Shown here: piece after piece, positions 10,251 to 18,587 of the stretch | Layout of the letters: each line of letters opens with the position of its first letter | How positions within the stretch are numbered: position 1 is the first letter of the stretch | Assembly: GCF_004283755.1 (NCBI RefSeq) | Contig: NZ_SHMH01000003.1 | Location: 248,001-312,000 of the forward strand | Length of the DNA: 64,000 nt | Reading direction: 5' to 3' | From: Pseudoxanthomonas winnipegensis | Lineage (GTDB): Bacteria > Pseudomonadota > Gammaproteobacteria > Xanthomonadales > Xanthomonadaceae | Translations under genes and position numbers: made by a program | Notes under the pieces: generated by a model | Databases searched by the model: none | Seen by the model: only the letters and a program-made list of their open reading frames with translations | What the model was told of the DNA's origin: nothing

Positions 10251-12233
10251 TCAGATGATGGACATGCCTTTCTGCCGTCCAATCTCCCATGACACACCGC
10301 CGCCGCGTACAGTGGCAGCAAGTTGCTGACCTAGCCGTTGCTCGATCACTGGTTTCCACGGCACTAGGCTGAATCCCATGCCGTCATCGAGCATCGCGTA
10401 GCGCCCGCTGGCGAGCATGACGCTGCGCCGGTAGATGCCGGCCACGCGCTGCCCATCGGCCACCGGGCGATGCTCCAGGCCGGTTTCGCCGGCAATGTCC
10501 TTCGCGGCTTGTGCCAGTTCCCGGTTGCGCAGCGTGCCCAGCAGGTTGCGCGCCAGGATCACGCGCTGCCCGCGCCGCTCGGCCAGCCCCTGTTCGGCAA
10601 GGAAGTCGGCGCGTTTCTGCAATGCCTCCTTGACCTCGCCGCCAAAGCCCAGGTCCCCCAGGCCCGAGCCGCCGCCGATCAACTGCTGGTCGAGCCAGGT
10701 GGCCCCGATCACGCGCGCCTGCCGCTCGATGGGCAGGTGCGATTTCAGCTCTACAGCCACGCCGCCCAGGCGCTGCGCGTCGTACTGGCGACCGCGCTCG
10801 GCCAGGTCGCCCGGCACCTTCCATAGCCCCTCGGCCACGCGCTCCACGATGCCGCCGCGGCGCAAGGCTTCGAGCCGGCGGACATGGGCGGCGACGACTT
10901 CCTGCGGATCACGGCCCGGCATGGCCTGACCCTGTGCGATGGCGAGGTGGTGGTCGGTGCGGTACAGGCCATCGCTCGCCAGAGCGGCGATGTTCCTGTC
11001 GGCCGCGCGCACGTCGGCCGATCCCTTCACCTCCACCACGGCGCCGGTGGGATAGTTCGCCAGCTCGTCGCGGGCGTTGAGCGCGACGTAGTGGGCCTTG
11101 CCGTCCACCCCGTCGATGACCAGATAGCCCCGGTCGCGCAGCTCGTCGGCCAGCCCCTTCGCAGCCACGCGGCCGAGGATGGTTCGGCCATCGTCGCCCG
11201 GCTCGAACACCGCCAGCTCGCGCGGTTCGCCGCGCATGGCTCGCTGCATGGTGCGGATGATGTCGCCGCGCTCGCCCAGGGTGCGCAGCGTCTTTTCGGC
11301 ATCCGCATGGACGGCCCAGGTGCCCGGCTGCGTCTCGTCGGCGAGGCCCATGCGCTGCAAGCGTGGCAGGCGGCCGATCAGCAGCAGGCGCTGGCGTTGC
11401 AGCCGCGGTTCGTTGAACCGTTCGACATGCACCAGGCCATCGTCGCCCAGTTCGCGTTTGAGCGTGCGATCCAGGCTCGTCCATCGCTCCTGATCCACTT
11501 CACGCTGCAAGGTCTGCTGGATCTCCAGCTCGGTGCGTGGCCCCAGCCATTCGGTCGCCAGCTCGGACGCGCGATGCCGGAAGCCATCGGCGATGTAGTC
11601 GCCCGCGATGATGAGGTCTTTGCCCGTGTCGTCCCGTCCGCGCACGATCAAGTGGGTGTGCGGGTTGTCGGTGTTCCAGTGATCGACCGCCACCCATTCC
11701 AGCCGTGTGCCCAGGTCGGCTTCCATGCGGCCCATGAGATGCCGCGTGTAGGTGCGCAGGTCGTCCAGTTCCGCGCCATCCTCCGGCGAGAGGATGAAGC
11801 GGAAATGGTGCCGGTCGTCGGCGCAGCGTTCCTTGAAGGCGTCGAGGTCGGCAGCATCGGTCTGCGGCCCATAGGCTTGGCCTGGCTCGCCATCGCGGCC
11901 GGCGCCGTCGCGCTCGATGTAGCGCAGGTGCTTGGCGAGCGACTGCGGACTGGCCCGCTGCTGATTGACCAGCAGCGTCTTGATGGTCACGCGCCGCGAC
12001 ATGGGCGTGAGCTTCGCGCCCGCGAAGCGCGCCGCCGTGTGGCCGCGTCCCAGCCGCGAGCCGGGCCGCTGGCCGATGCCGGCGCCCTTGCCACTGCCGC
12101 CAGGACGGCGCACCGCCGACTTGCCGCTGCTGGCCTTTCCTGCCTGCTTGAGCACCTTGGAAACGAAGCCCTGGCCCCGGTTCTTCGGGGCGCTGGGGCG
12201 AATGCGGAAATCGTCATCGCGGCGGTTGGTCAT
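10251..12233 (-). CDS. DUF3363-type relaxase (VirD2/TraI-like)
   Basis: Conjugative relaxase that should nick oriT and pilot the strand, 660 residues. The N-terminal third carries the relaxase fold with a histidine motif in WNTDNPHTHLIVRG, preceded by FRFILSPEDG; the remainder is the DUF3363 region. A basic N-terminal 90 residues precedes the domain. The ATG at 12233 was chosen over an open frame 129 codons longer because the extra part is low-complexity and Arg-rich with no homology. The gene is separated from the TraF-like gene by a 460-base gap. Its position after traF, parA and repA is that of Tn4371-type ICEs. Confidence 0.9.
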   Translation of the reverse strand: MTNRRDDDFRIRPSAPKNRGQGFVSKVLKQAGKASSGKSAVRRPGGSGKGAGIGQRPGSRLGRGHTAARFAGAKLTPMSRRVTIKTLLVNQQRASPQSLAKHLRYIERDGAGRDGEPGQAYGPQTDAADLDAFKERCADDRHHFRFILSPEDGAELDDLRTYTRHLMGRMEADLGTRLEWVAVDHWNTDNPHTHLIVRGRDDTGKDLIIAGDYIADGFRHRASELATEWLGPRTELEIQQTLQREVDQERWTSLDRTLKRELGDDGLVHVERFNEPRLQRQRLLLIGRLPRLQRMGLADETQPGTWAVHADAEKTLRTLGERGDIIRTMQRAMRGEPRELAVFEPGDDGRTILGRVAAKGLADELRDRGYLVIDGVDGKAHYVALNARDELANYPTGAVVEVKGSADVRAADRNIAALASDGLYRTDHHLAIAQGQAMPGRDPQEVVAAHVRRLEALRRGGIVERVAEGLWKVPGDLAERGRQYDAQRLGGVAVELKSHLPIERQARVIGATWLDQQLIGGGSGLGDLGFGGEVKEALQKRADFLAEQGLAERRGQRVILARNLLGTLRNRELAQAAKDIAGETGLEHRPVADGQRVAGIYRRSVMLASGRYAMLDDGMGFSLVPWKPVIEQRLGQQLAATVRGGGVSWEIGRQKGMSII

Positions 12234-12693
12234 GGCTGGGCTCCCTGCAAGCTCTGGCGTGTCCGGGCGTGCGAAGCACGTGGACATGACTGCATCGGCG
12301 CGGGCTTCGCGCCCCAAGCGGCACGGCGGCAAAGCCGCTCCGTGCCGCGCCACCCCCACGTGCAGACAGGCTTTCGACGCGGCCCGGTGCCGCGTCCTTT
12401 TGTCTTGCCTTCCGCCTTTGCCCCTCGCTGGCGCTCCGGGCCGCGGCGGCCCGGCGGCGCTGCTGCGCGAGCAGCCAGCGCGCCGGCGAACGCGCGAACC
12501 AGCGCGGTGAGGGCCGCAGGTCGGGCGCGTTCGAGGCAAGACGCCTGCACGTGGGACGGCTGCGCCGAAGGCAGCGCGAAGTGCGGCGCGGATGCGCTCG
12601 CACTGCACGCGCGACAGCATGGCGACGGACAGCAGAACGACACGCCCGATGGCACGATGAAATGCACGGCAACGTGCAGCGAGTCGGCGGCCA
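12234..12693. other. Intergenic region upstream of relaxase, candidate oriT
   Basis: A 460-base stretch without a convincing gene, between the relaxase start and the TraF-like gene. It is very GC-rich and full of short inverted repeats, for example CGTGC GAA GCACG near 12268 and a GGCGCGGGC/GCGCCCC pair near 12300. Long open frames across it are compositional. Relaxase genes are often next to their nicking site, so this is the best place in the window for oriT, but I cannot identify a nic sequence. Confidence 0.35.
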
Positions 12694-13290
12694 TCATGGG
12701 CGAGACTCCAGCCAGACCGGATGCGCGACGCCGATCACGGCGGATGCGCTGACCGGCCCGAAATACCGGCTGTCGAACGACGCCGGGTTGGTCACACTGA
12801 GCAGGAACAGTTCGCCAGCTTCAAGGCGACGGCACTGCTGCCAGGATGGCAGCGGCCGGCCCCAGCGGTCGGCGGGCAGCGCGGCGGCCGAAGGCACGCC
12901 GTCGATGCGGACGATGCGGCCAGTGATGCACACCTCCTGCGGCGCGATGGCGCCCACGCGCTTGAGCAGCGGGACGCGCGCCGGCAGGTAGCCGCGCTGC
13001 GCGGCCAGCGCGGCAGCGTCTGGCGGCAGCGTGGTCAGGACGATGCTGCCCACGGACAAGGGGCGTGGCAGCGAGCCGGGCTTACGGCCCAGCGGATCGA
13101 CGCGATACCAGCCGACCGCCACGCTGTCGGACGGGTTGTAGATCAGGCGCGGCAGCGGATGCACGAAGGACGCCCAAGCCAGCGCAGCGAGGCCCCAGGC
13201 GGACAGGCTCGCCAGCACGAGGCGAGCGCGCAAACGTGCGCGGGGCGCGCGAGGACGCGGCTCGGTGCCGGCAGGGGAAACGGCGGTCAT
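12694..13290 (-). CDS. traF: S26 family signal peptidase, TraF-like
   Basis: Membrane-anchored serine peptidase of 198 residues, like TraF of IncP plasmids, which matures and cyclises the conjugative pilin. One membrane anchor lies at about residues 22-45, followed by the catalytic Ser motif NPSDSVAVGWY and the Lys motif in PLLKRVGAI. A late FDSRYFGP segment matches the S26 substrate pocket (box E). The start codon shares ATGA with the stop of the DUF2840 gene, so the two are translationally coupled. It belongs to the ICE transfer cluster. Confidence 0.88.
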   Translation of the reverse strand: MTAVSPAGTEPRPRAPRARLRARLVLASLSAWGLAALAWASFVHPLPRLIYNPSDSVAVGWYRVDPLGRKPGSLPRPLSVGSIVLTTLPPDAAALAAQRGYLPARVPLLKRVGAIAPQEVCITGRIVRIDGVPSAAALPADRWGRPLPSWQQCRRLEAGELFLLSVTNPASFDSRYFGPVSASAVIGVAHPVWLESRP

Positions 13291-13820
13291 GGCAGCGCCC
13301 TCCCGGTCAGCCAGGCGGCGTGTCGCTCGGCGGTGTATTCGGGCAACGGCAGGCGCGCGGCGAGCCGGTTGGCGAGCGTGCGCCAGTACGCGGGCGACGC
13401 TCCGATAGGCGCGATGCCCAGCGCCTCGATGGGGTCGATGCGCTCCAGCACGGCGCGCACCTGGTTCTCCCCTTCGGCGTGCAGCAGCAGGCGCGCGCCA
13501 GGCTGCACGCCGGGGATGCGCTGCGCCGCATCGAACGGCGTGCAAGCCTGCATCACCATGAGCTGCCAGCGGATCGTGCCGTAGTCGTTGGCCTGCCAGC
13601 GGATGCGGCACAACATGGCGCCCGGCAGGAACACCGCGCAGCGACGGCTGCGGTCGAGTTGGTGCGTGCGCGCAGGTTCACCGAAGCGCAGGTAGAGCTT
13701 GAAGCGCGGTTCGATGTAGGCCAGTGCCACGCGCGTCAGCGGCGCGCTGGCAAGCTGGCCGGAAGGTGCTGCGAGCGCAGCCGTGGCCGCGCCAGCGGCA
13801 GGCGAAGCGGATGCGGTCAT
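13287..13820 (-). CDS. DUF2840 domain protein
   Basis: A 177-residue protein of the DUF2840 family, which occurs almost only in conjugative elements between ParA and TraF. An Ala-rich leader of about 25 residues precedes the conserved part, which contains YIEPRFKLYLRFGEPARTH and RIRWQANDYGTI. No catalytic motif is visible and the role is unknown. Its ends share ATGA overlaps with both neighbours, making it part of a tightly coupled parA-RHH-DUF2840-traF operon. Confidence 0.8.
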   Translation of the reverse strand: MTASASPAAGAATAALAAPSGQLASAPLTRVALAYIEPRFKLYLRFGEPARTHQLDRSRRCAVFLPGAMLCRIRWQANDYGTIRWQLMVMQACTPFDAAQRIPGVQPGARLLLHAEGENQVRAVLERIDPIEALGIAPIGASPAYWRTLANRLAARLPLPEYTAERHAAWLTGRALP

Positions 13821-14101
13821 GGGGTGTTCTCCCTGCGGTGTTCTGGAAACTCGCGCTCCAGCAAGCCGCGCAGCAGGTCGGAGACGGTCACGCCTTGCGT
13901 GAAGGCCGACACTTTGATGCGCGCCCGCATCGCGGGCGTGATGTCGAGCGTGAGGCGGGCCGTGTAGAGGTCGCCCTTGCCCAGCGCATCGGCGTCGCCC
14001 TGGCGAATCCACGCCTCGGCGTGCGGATTCGCGGGCGGACGCGCGCCGATGCCGACGCGCTTGACCGAGCGTTTGCCGTTCGGTGGCGGCTTTGCGGTCA
14101 T
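13817..14101 (-). CDS. Ribbon-helix-helix partition/regulatory protein
   Basis: A 94-residue protein whose C-terminal half fits a ribbon-helix-helix fold: a short strand (ARLTLDIT), then two helices (AMRARIKVSAF and TVSDLLRGLLEREF). Such proteins accompany ParA as the DNA-binding partner or repress their own operon. The N-terminal 40 residues are basic and Pro-rich. It is coupled by ATGA overlaps to parA upstream and DUF2840 downstream, so a centromere-binding or autoregulatory role is likely but inferred. Confidence 0.7.
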   Translation of the reverse strand: MTAKPPPNGKRSVKRVGIGARPPANPHAEAWIRQGDADALGKGDLYTARLTLDITPAMRARIKVSAFTQGVTVSDLLRGLLEREFPEHRRENTP

Positions 14102-14736
14102 GGCGTCCACCGCAACAGTTCGTCCACCAGCGCGGTGATTTCGCGCGCGGCGGCGCTGTCCGGCGCCGTCTCGCGTGCAAGCCGTCCAGCGGCCACGCTG
14201 TCGGCGAACACGATGCGTTGATGCACTTCCGCGCGCAGCGCAGGAAGCGGCTGGTCGGCGAGTGCCTGGCGCGCTTCGCGTCCGATCACGGTGGTACTGA
14301 CGCGCCGATTGATGACGAAGGCCGCGCGCAGCGCAGGCCGAAACACCTGCGCTTCGCGGATCAGCGCCACCATCTCCGCGCTGGCCCACAGGTCGTAGGG
14401 GCTGGGCTGCACCGGAATCAGCACGCGCTCGGCCGCCAGCAGCGCGGAGCGCGCCAAGGCGGCGATCCTGGGCGGCCCGTCGATGACGACGTGATCGGCC
14501 CGCCTGGCGAGTTCTGGCGCCTCCTGATGCAGCGTTTCGCGTGCGAGGCCCACGGCGCTGAACAGCCTTGGCAAGCCTTGCTGGCTTCTGCGCTGCGTCC
14601 AGTCCAGCGATGAGCCTTGCGGGTCGGCATCCAGCAGCACGACGTGCTGGCCGCGCATCGCCAACTCTCCAGCGATGTGCGTGGCGAGCGTGGTCTTGCC
14701 CACGCCGCCTTTCTGGTTGAGCAGAGCAACGATCAT
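14098..14736 (-). CDS. parA: ParA family partition ATPase
   Basis: Deviant Walker-type ATPase of 212 residues for ICE maintenance while excised or replicating. The P-loop KGGVGKTT is at residues 9-16, followed by the Walker A' motif LLDADPQGSSLDW and the Walker B region VVIDGPPR. There is no N-terminal DNA-binding domain, so it is the short ParA (type Ib) form. It lies just beyond the iterons downstream of repA, and heads the coupled cluster that runs to traF. Confidence 0.92.
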   Translation of the reverse strand: MIVALLNQKGGVGKTTLATHIAGELAMRGQHVVLLDADPQGSSLDWTQRRSQQGLPRLFSAVGLARETLHQEAPELARRADHVVIDGPPRIAALARSALLAAERVLIPVQPSPYDLWASAEMVALIREAQVFRPALRAAFVINRRVSTTVIGREARQALADQPLPALRAEVHQRIVFADSVAAGRLARETAPDSAAAREITALVDELLRWTP

Positions 14737-14899
14737 GGCGCGGCCCTCCGTGTTGGAAAGCCGGGCTGTTGCCGCTGCGCGTCGTGCCGCGTGGCGGTTG
14801 TCCACCGTGGCGCGGCGCTTCTACTACCAGTTAGAGGTTTTAAGTTAGGGAAGTTAGAGGGGCCGCAAACCCGCGCCGTTATTGGCTTTGCGGCCGATT

Positions 14900-14965
14900 C
14901 GTACTCCTGATAGCACGATAGCCGTACTCCCGATAGCACGATACCTCGTACTCCTGATAGCACGA
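14900..14965. repeat. Three iterons between repA and parA
   Basis: Three direct copies of CGTACTCCTGATAGCACGA begin at 14900, 14923 and 14947, with one change (T to C at the ninth base) in the middle copy. The spacing of 23 and 24 bases is about two helical turns, as for replication iterons. They lie directly downstream of repA and upstream of parA and may be the replication origin, a partition site or an operator for parA. Confidence 0.8.
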
Positions 14966-14989
14966 GCCCGTCCACAAGTTGCGCACCGT

Positions 14990-15847
14990 TTATCCCCGTG
15001 CCGTGTATGGCACGGGCCGAAAGGTCAGCAGCTCGGCGCCGTTGTCCGGCATCCGCTCGATGCCCAGGGCGTAGCCCGGCAGCGACTGCCGCGCGACCAG
15101 CGTGCGCAGGTCGTAGGCGAAGTCCGAGAAGCGCGTAGCGCTGCCCGATTTCCGATACAGGTGTCGGAAATCGAACTGCCAGCCGCCCGGCTGTCGGCCA
15201 CCGTGCTTGCGCACCAGCCGGTACAGCCAGCGCTCGATGCCGCCCGTCAGCCGGAAATACGCCGGGTCGATGGTCAGCACCAGGGCGGCGTCCATGACGC
15301 CGGCATAGAACCAGTCCGGCAAGATCAGCTCCAGCCCCAAGGGCGTGCCCTTGGCATCGGCCAGTTCCTTCCACTCGTTGATCCACGAGAAGCGATGCAG
15401 GCGCCGTCCGGTCGTCTCGCGGATCGACGTGGCCACCGTGGTCGATTGCAGCCGGTCGAGGGCGGCCTTGAGGCGCTGGTAGTCGCGCAGCGACGTACCG
15501 CGCCCGATGAACCGCAGGATCTCGTAGGGCGTGGCCTGCATCAGCCGCGACGAGCGGAAGCCCGCGTCGCGGGCTTCCACGATCTGCGAGGCCGCCCATA
15601 TCAGCACGTCCGCGTCCCAAATCGTGGCGATGCCATGCTCGGCCGTGCCTTCCACGCGGATCGTGACGTTCCCCGCCCGGAAGTCGATCGGCGCGACGCG
15701 CCGCGACTTCGCCAGCGAGAAGAACGGAAAGGCCATCAAGTCCTGGCTGTCGCGCGGCGCCATGTCGCCGGGCAAGGCGCGGAACAGGTCGAGCTGTTCG
15801 CGCTCTTGCAACGGCCGCTGCCGGGACGGCAGCGCAGGGCTGGACAT
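14990..15847 (-). CDS. repA: Replication initiator protein A (RPA family)
   Basis: Plasmid-type replication initiator of 285 residues, family RPA. Recognisable blocks include LMAFPFFSLAKSRR, ATIWDADVLIWAASQI, ATPYEILRFIGRG and RWLYRLVRKHGG, typical of the winged-helix initiators in ICEs and broad-host plasmids. The ICE may replicate autonomously after excision, and the iterons just downstream are the likely binding sites. It lies 26 bases after the AlpA-like regulator gene. Confidence 0.88.
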   Translation of the reverse strand: MSSPALPSRQRPLQEREQLDLFRALPGDMAPRDSQDLMAFPFFSLAKSRRVAPIDFRAGNVTIRVEGTAEHGIATIWDADVLIWAASQIVEARDAGFRSSRLMQATPYEILRFIGRGTSLRDYQRLKAALDRLQSTTVATSIRETTGRRLHRFSWINEWKELADAKGTPLGLELILPDWFYAGVMDAALVLTIDPAYFRLTGGIERWLYRLVRKHGGRQPGGWQFDFRHLYRKSGSATRFSDFAYDLRTLVARQSLPGYALGIERMPDNGAELLTFRPVPYTARG

Positions 15848-15873
15848 GGCGATGGCCTCCCGCGCTCCAGTGG

Positions 15874-16155
15874 TCAGCGCGCACGGCTGTCGGCCGAGTG
15901 GTGCTCGGCGTATTCGGGATCGGAAGTCGTCTCGAAGCTGCGGTCGGCGGCCCAGGCATCGAGGTCGGCCACGGCGTACATGACGCGCCGGCCGAACTTG
16001 CGAAAGCGCGGGCCGCCGCCGATCACGCGCTGCTTTTCCAGCGTGCGCGGCGACAGGCGCAGGTATTCGGCGGCTTCGTCGTTGGTCAGATAGCGTTGGG
16101 GCTGCGCGGCAGCAGTTGAGACAGCGGCGGCAGGCCGCAAAGGAGCGGGACGCAT
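15874..16155 (-). CDS. AlpA/MerR-type helix-turn-helix regulator
   Basis: A 93-residue DNA-binding protein with an excisionase/AlpA-like winged helix: YLTNDEAAEYLRLSPRTLEK followed by GPRFRKFGRRVMYAVADLDAW. The start at 16155 has a GGAGG site 8 bases upstream; a start five codons earlier would sit on that site. Its place directly before repA suggests it controls replication or excision genes of the ICE. That role is inferred from position. Confidence 0.8.
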   Translation of the reverse strand: MRPAPLRPAAAVSTAAAQPQRYLTNDEAAEYLRLSPRTLEKQRVIGGGPRFRKFGRRVMYAVADLDAWAADRSFETTSDPEYAEHHSADSRAR

Positions 16156-16239
16156 GAGATGAACCTCCATCGGTTGCAAAGCTCCGGCCACACAGCGCAA
16201 CCGGATGGAAGCCAGTCTCAGAAAACGAAGCTGCTCTGC

Positions 16240-17004
16240 TCAGGGACGTTTTGCGTCTCCATCAAAACGTCCCTTCTCAAGCGGCGACAGTTGTGCTAGG
16301 CGGCGGTAGCCGCCGCGCATCAACGCATCGCCGCGCCGCACCAGGCGGCGCACGCGGGCACGCAGATCGCCATCGGCGTGCCAGTCGGCAGCCACGGCAT
16401 CGGCGCCGAACAGACCTTCGGCCACGTCGCGCAAGGACGCACCCGCCAGGGTCGCGTCGAGCGCCTGCAAGGTGTGCAGTTCCAGCAGCGCGGCAGGTGT
16501 CGGCCTACGTCTGGCATCGGCCAGTGCCGCGCCGAACACATGACCGCGCGCAGGCGCGGCAGCGCCGCCGCGGTGGGCATAGGCGACGGCCATGCCGTCT
16601 TCGAGCCCAGCCGCCAGCGCAAAGCGCAGGCAATGGCGTGGACTGCGCGCGATCAGCGCCAGTTTCTTGCCGTCGTGGAACAGTTGCTTTTGGCCGGGGA
16701 TGCGCCAGAACGCGAAGGATTCGGCATCCACGGGCGGATCGGCATCGGGGTAGAGTTGCACCACGGCAGCGTGGCCGGGTAGCCAGGCTGGATGCGCGTC
16801 GCGCGCATCCAGGGCTGGGTCTTCCAGCAGGCGCAAGCCCCAGCGATGCGCTGCTTCACGCCGGCGATGACGGCGCAGCCAGTCGAGCCGGTAGTCTGGA
16901 TGCCTGCGCAGGTACTCCCAGGCGAGCGCGAGCGCATCCAGCCAAAAGACATACAGGTATGCGGCAGTGGGATACCAATGCGCGAGGTGATGAGGATTGA
17001 CCAT
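16240..17004 (-). CDS. DUF6499/DUF2285 transcriptional activator-like protein
   Basis: A 254-residue protein with an N-terminal DUF6499 segment (HLAHWYPTAAYLYVFWLDAL and WEYLRRHPDY) and a C-terminal DUF2285 domain (RHCLRFALAAGLEDG, then LLELHTLQALDA, GDLRARVRRLVRRGDALM). Proteins of this layout are found in ICEs, and some DUF2285 proteins take part in activating transfer genes. It precedes the AlpA-like gene by 85 bases and reads in the same direction, towards repA. Confidence 0.75.
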   Translation of the reverse strand: MVNPHHLAHWYPTAAYLYVFWLDALALAWEYLRRHPDYRLDWLRRHRRREAAHRWGLRLLEDPALDARDAHPAWLPGHAAVVQLYPDADPPVDAESFAFWRIPGQKQLFHDGKKLALIARSPRHCLRFALAAGLEDGMAVAYAHRGGAAAPARGHVFGAALADARRRPTPAALLELHTLQALDATLAGASLRDVAEGLFGADAVAADWHADGDLRARVRRLVRRGDALMRGGYRRLAQLSPLEKGRFDGDAKRP

Positions 17005-17312
17005 GACGCCTCCTCCTGCGAACAGGACTCGCCGCCACGGAAGAGCTACGCGCTACATCGCCTTCGTCGGAACGTCAGGGGTGAAAACAGCGGATGGGGC
17101 TATCAAGACCGATTGGCTCCGATGTGTTGCGGTATTCGTCTCAATGCTGCGGCGGCAGCGCCCCGACCGAGGGCACCGCACAAGCCAGCCTGCCGCAGCC
17201 CGCGTCAAGCATCCTGTCTATTTGGATCAGATTGGTAGGGCTTCGCCGCAAGAATCTCGATTGAGACCTACCCGGTATGACACCAGACTGAAAAAGTCAC
17301 AGTAGGCCGTAT
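17005..17312. other. Intergenic region with no recognised gene
   Basis: A stretch of 308 bases between the DUF2285 gene and the first DUF2958 gene. Short open frames exist on both strands but have no conserved features and differ in composition from neighbouring genes. It should hold the promoter for the leftward regulator genes. I see no repeat, RNA gene or clear promoter in it. Confidence 0.5.
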
Positions 17313-17663
17313 TCAGTCCGGGATCGCTCCGTCGCGCTCGGCCAGCCGGGTGTATTCCGACAGCGTGCGCGTGGGGCGGAAATAGAGGTCGCGCATCACG
17401 GGCTGCTGGCGCGGCCCGACGATGCCAGCCAGGTCGGATAGCTTGACGGTGCCCTGCGCCGGCATCCCGATTCCCAGGTCGATGAGGCCCCAGGCGGTGT
17501 CGCCATCGGCGGGATCGAGCGCGGCCAGCAGCCAGGTCACATGCGCGTCCGGCGTGAACAGCCGCACCACGGGCACGGGGTCGATGGCCCGGCCAGCGGC
17601 GCGGGCCGCGCCGTTGGCGAGCAGTTGCGCGCGCTCCGGGGCGGTGGCGAGTGGCTGGGGCAT
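17313..17663 (-). CDS. DUF2958 protein (copy 1)
   Basis: A 116-residue DUF2958 protein. The family pattern is present in order: AQLLANG, PVVRLFTPDAHVTWLLA, LDPADGDTAWGLIDLGIG and MRDLYFRP. Function is unknown; these small proteins are carried by many plasmids and ICEs. The chosen ATG at 17663 leaves only the family domain; a longer frame upstream is Arg-rich and unlike it. A second, equally long copy lies at 24337-24687. Confidence 0.78.
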   Translation of the reverse strand: MPQPLATAPERAQLLANGAARAAGRAIDPVPVVRLFTPDAHVTWLLAALDPADGDTAWGLIDLGIGMPAQGTVKLSDLAGIVGPRQQPVMRDLYFRPTRTLSEYTRLAERDGAIPD

Positions 17664-17839
17664 GGTCGGCAATCCCACAAATCCAATGATGCACGGATGC
17701 GGTTTCACGCCCAAGCGCAGAACCGCCGAACCGGATTTACGCCTTCGTGCGCAAGCACGGATGCGCCTGCGTGGCTTTGCTGGAATCCGCCGATGCGGAT
17801 TTCCGTAAAGGCACAAAAACGTAGAGCACCAAATGAACA

Positions 17840-17860
17840 CTATAGATTGTAGTCCTATAG
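17840..17860. promoter_or_regulatory. Paired CTATAG motif upstream of the XRE regulator
   Basis: Two copies of the self-complementary hexamer CTATAG start 15 bases apart (17840 and 17855) in the gap between the leftward DUF2958 gene and the rightward XRE-type regulator gene. The position and spacing fit an operator for that regulator, overlapping a promoter. This is inferred from symmetry only. Confidence 0.4.
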
Positions 17861-17903
17861 GGCGCAATGGGCTGTCATCTTGGTTTTTCGAGGGAAACCA
17901 TAG

Positions 17904-18209
17904 GTGGCGGCTGGGAACTCATTGGCGAAGGCGTTGAAGATAGTTAGAAAGGCGCGTGGCTTGAGCCAGGAAGCCTTCTCTGACGTGTCCAGCCGCACCT
18001 ATATGAGCACCCTCGAACGCGACCTCAAAAGCCCGACCCTGCACAAGCTGGCCGAGCTGTGCGAGGTGATGGAGATTCACCCGCTCACGCTGCTGACGCT
18101 CGCCTACGCGGGCGACAGCCCGCACAAGGCCGACGAGCTGCTGGCGCAGGTGCGCCAGGAGCTGGAGGCGGTGTTGAAGGAACGCGACGCGGCGAAGCCG
18201 CGCGCGTGA
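17904..18209 (+). CDS. XRE-family helix-turn-helix regulator
   Basis: A 101-residue DNA-binding protein with a single HTH (IVRKARGLSQEAFSDVSSRT, then STLERDLKSPTLHKLAELCE). It starts with GTG at 17904, a few bases after an AGGGA site. The C-terminal third is charged and helical. It reads against its neighbours, with a possible paired operator upstream, so it may be an ICE regulator controlling itself. Target genes cannot be told from sequence. Confidence 0.8.
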   Translation: MAAGNSLAKALKIVRKARGLSQEAFSDVSSRTYMSTLERDLKSPTLHKLAELCEVMEIHPLTLLTLAYAGDSPHKADELLAQVRQELEAVLKERDAAKPRA

Positions 18210-18272
18210 CGTGGTGATGTGCTGCGAACAGCAGCACAGTGCCCCGCCGCGATGGGCGGGGCGCTGCGGCGG

Positions 18273-18587
18273 TTACGCCGCCTGGGGCTTGCTGCGCGAC
18301 CAGATCAGGTCGTGCGTGCCGTCCTCGCCTTCGATCAGGCGGGCATAGACCGGAGCCGGGAACGAAGGATCGTCGAGGGTCACGGACTTGTATTCCCGCC
18401 CGGCCTCGCTGGTCTTGTTCCACGCCGCGCCGATGTCGTGGCCGGCGGCCTGGAGGCGGAAGTCGGGGGCGTTCTCGCTGCTGCCCTTGTCGTTGGGAAC
18501 CAGCTTGACCTTGACGTTGAGCGTCAGGGTGCGAAGCGTGCCGGTGAAGCCCTCTTTGTCGGTGGTGAAGGTGCCGATGTTGGCCAT
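18273..18587 (-). CDS. DUF736 protein
   Basis: A 104-residue DUF736 protein, a family common in plasmids and ICEs of proteobacteria, with unknown function. It opens with MANIGTFTT and contains the conserved pieces [20 protein letters not shown] and [12 protein letters not shown], ending with a Trp-Ser-Arg motif (LIWSRSK). A GGAG site lies upstream of the ATG at 18587. It is transcribed alone towards the XRE gene. Confidence 0.82.
   Translation of the reverse strand: MANIGTFTTDKEGFTGTLRTLTLNVKVKLVPNDKGSSENAPDFRLQAAGHDIGAAWNKTSEAGREYKSVTLDDPSFPAPVYARLIEGEDGTHDLIWSRSKPQAA

Noticed and set aside
10884-12752. 622-codon open frame on the plus strand
   Set aside because: Antisense to the relaxase, and low complexity beyond it.
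14900-14965. Direct repeats considered as a CRISPR array
   Set aside because: Only 4-5 bases lie between 19-base repeats, and no cas genes are near; iterons fit better.
16997-17305. 102-codon frame on the plus strand between DUF2285 and DUF2958
   Set aside because: No conserved features and Arg-rich composition; treated as spacer.
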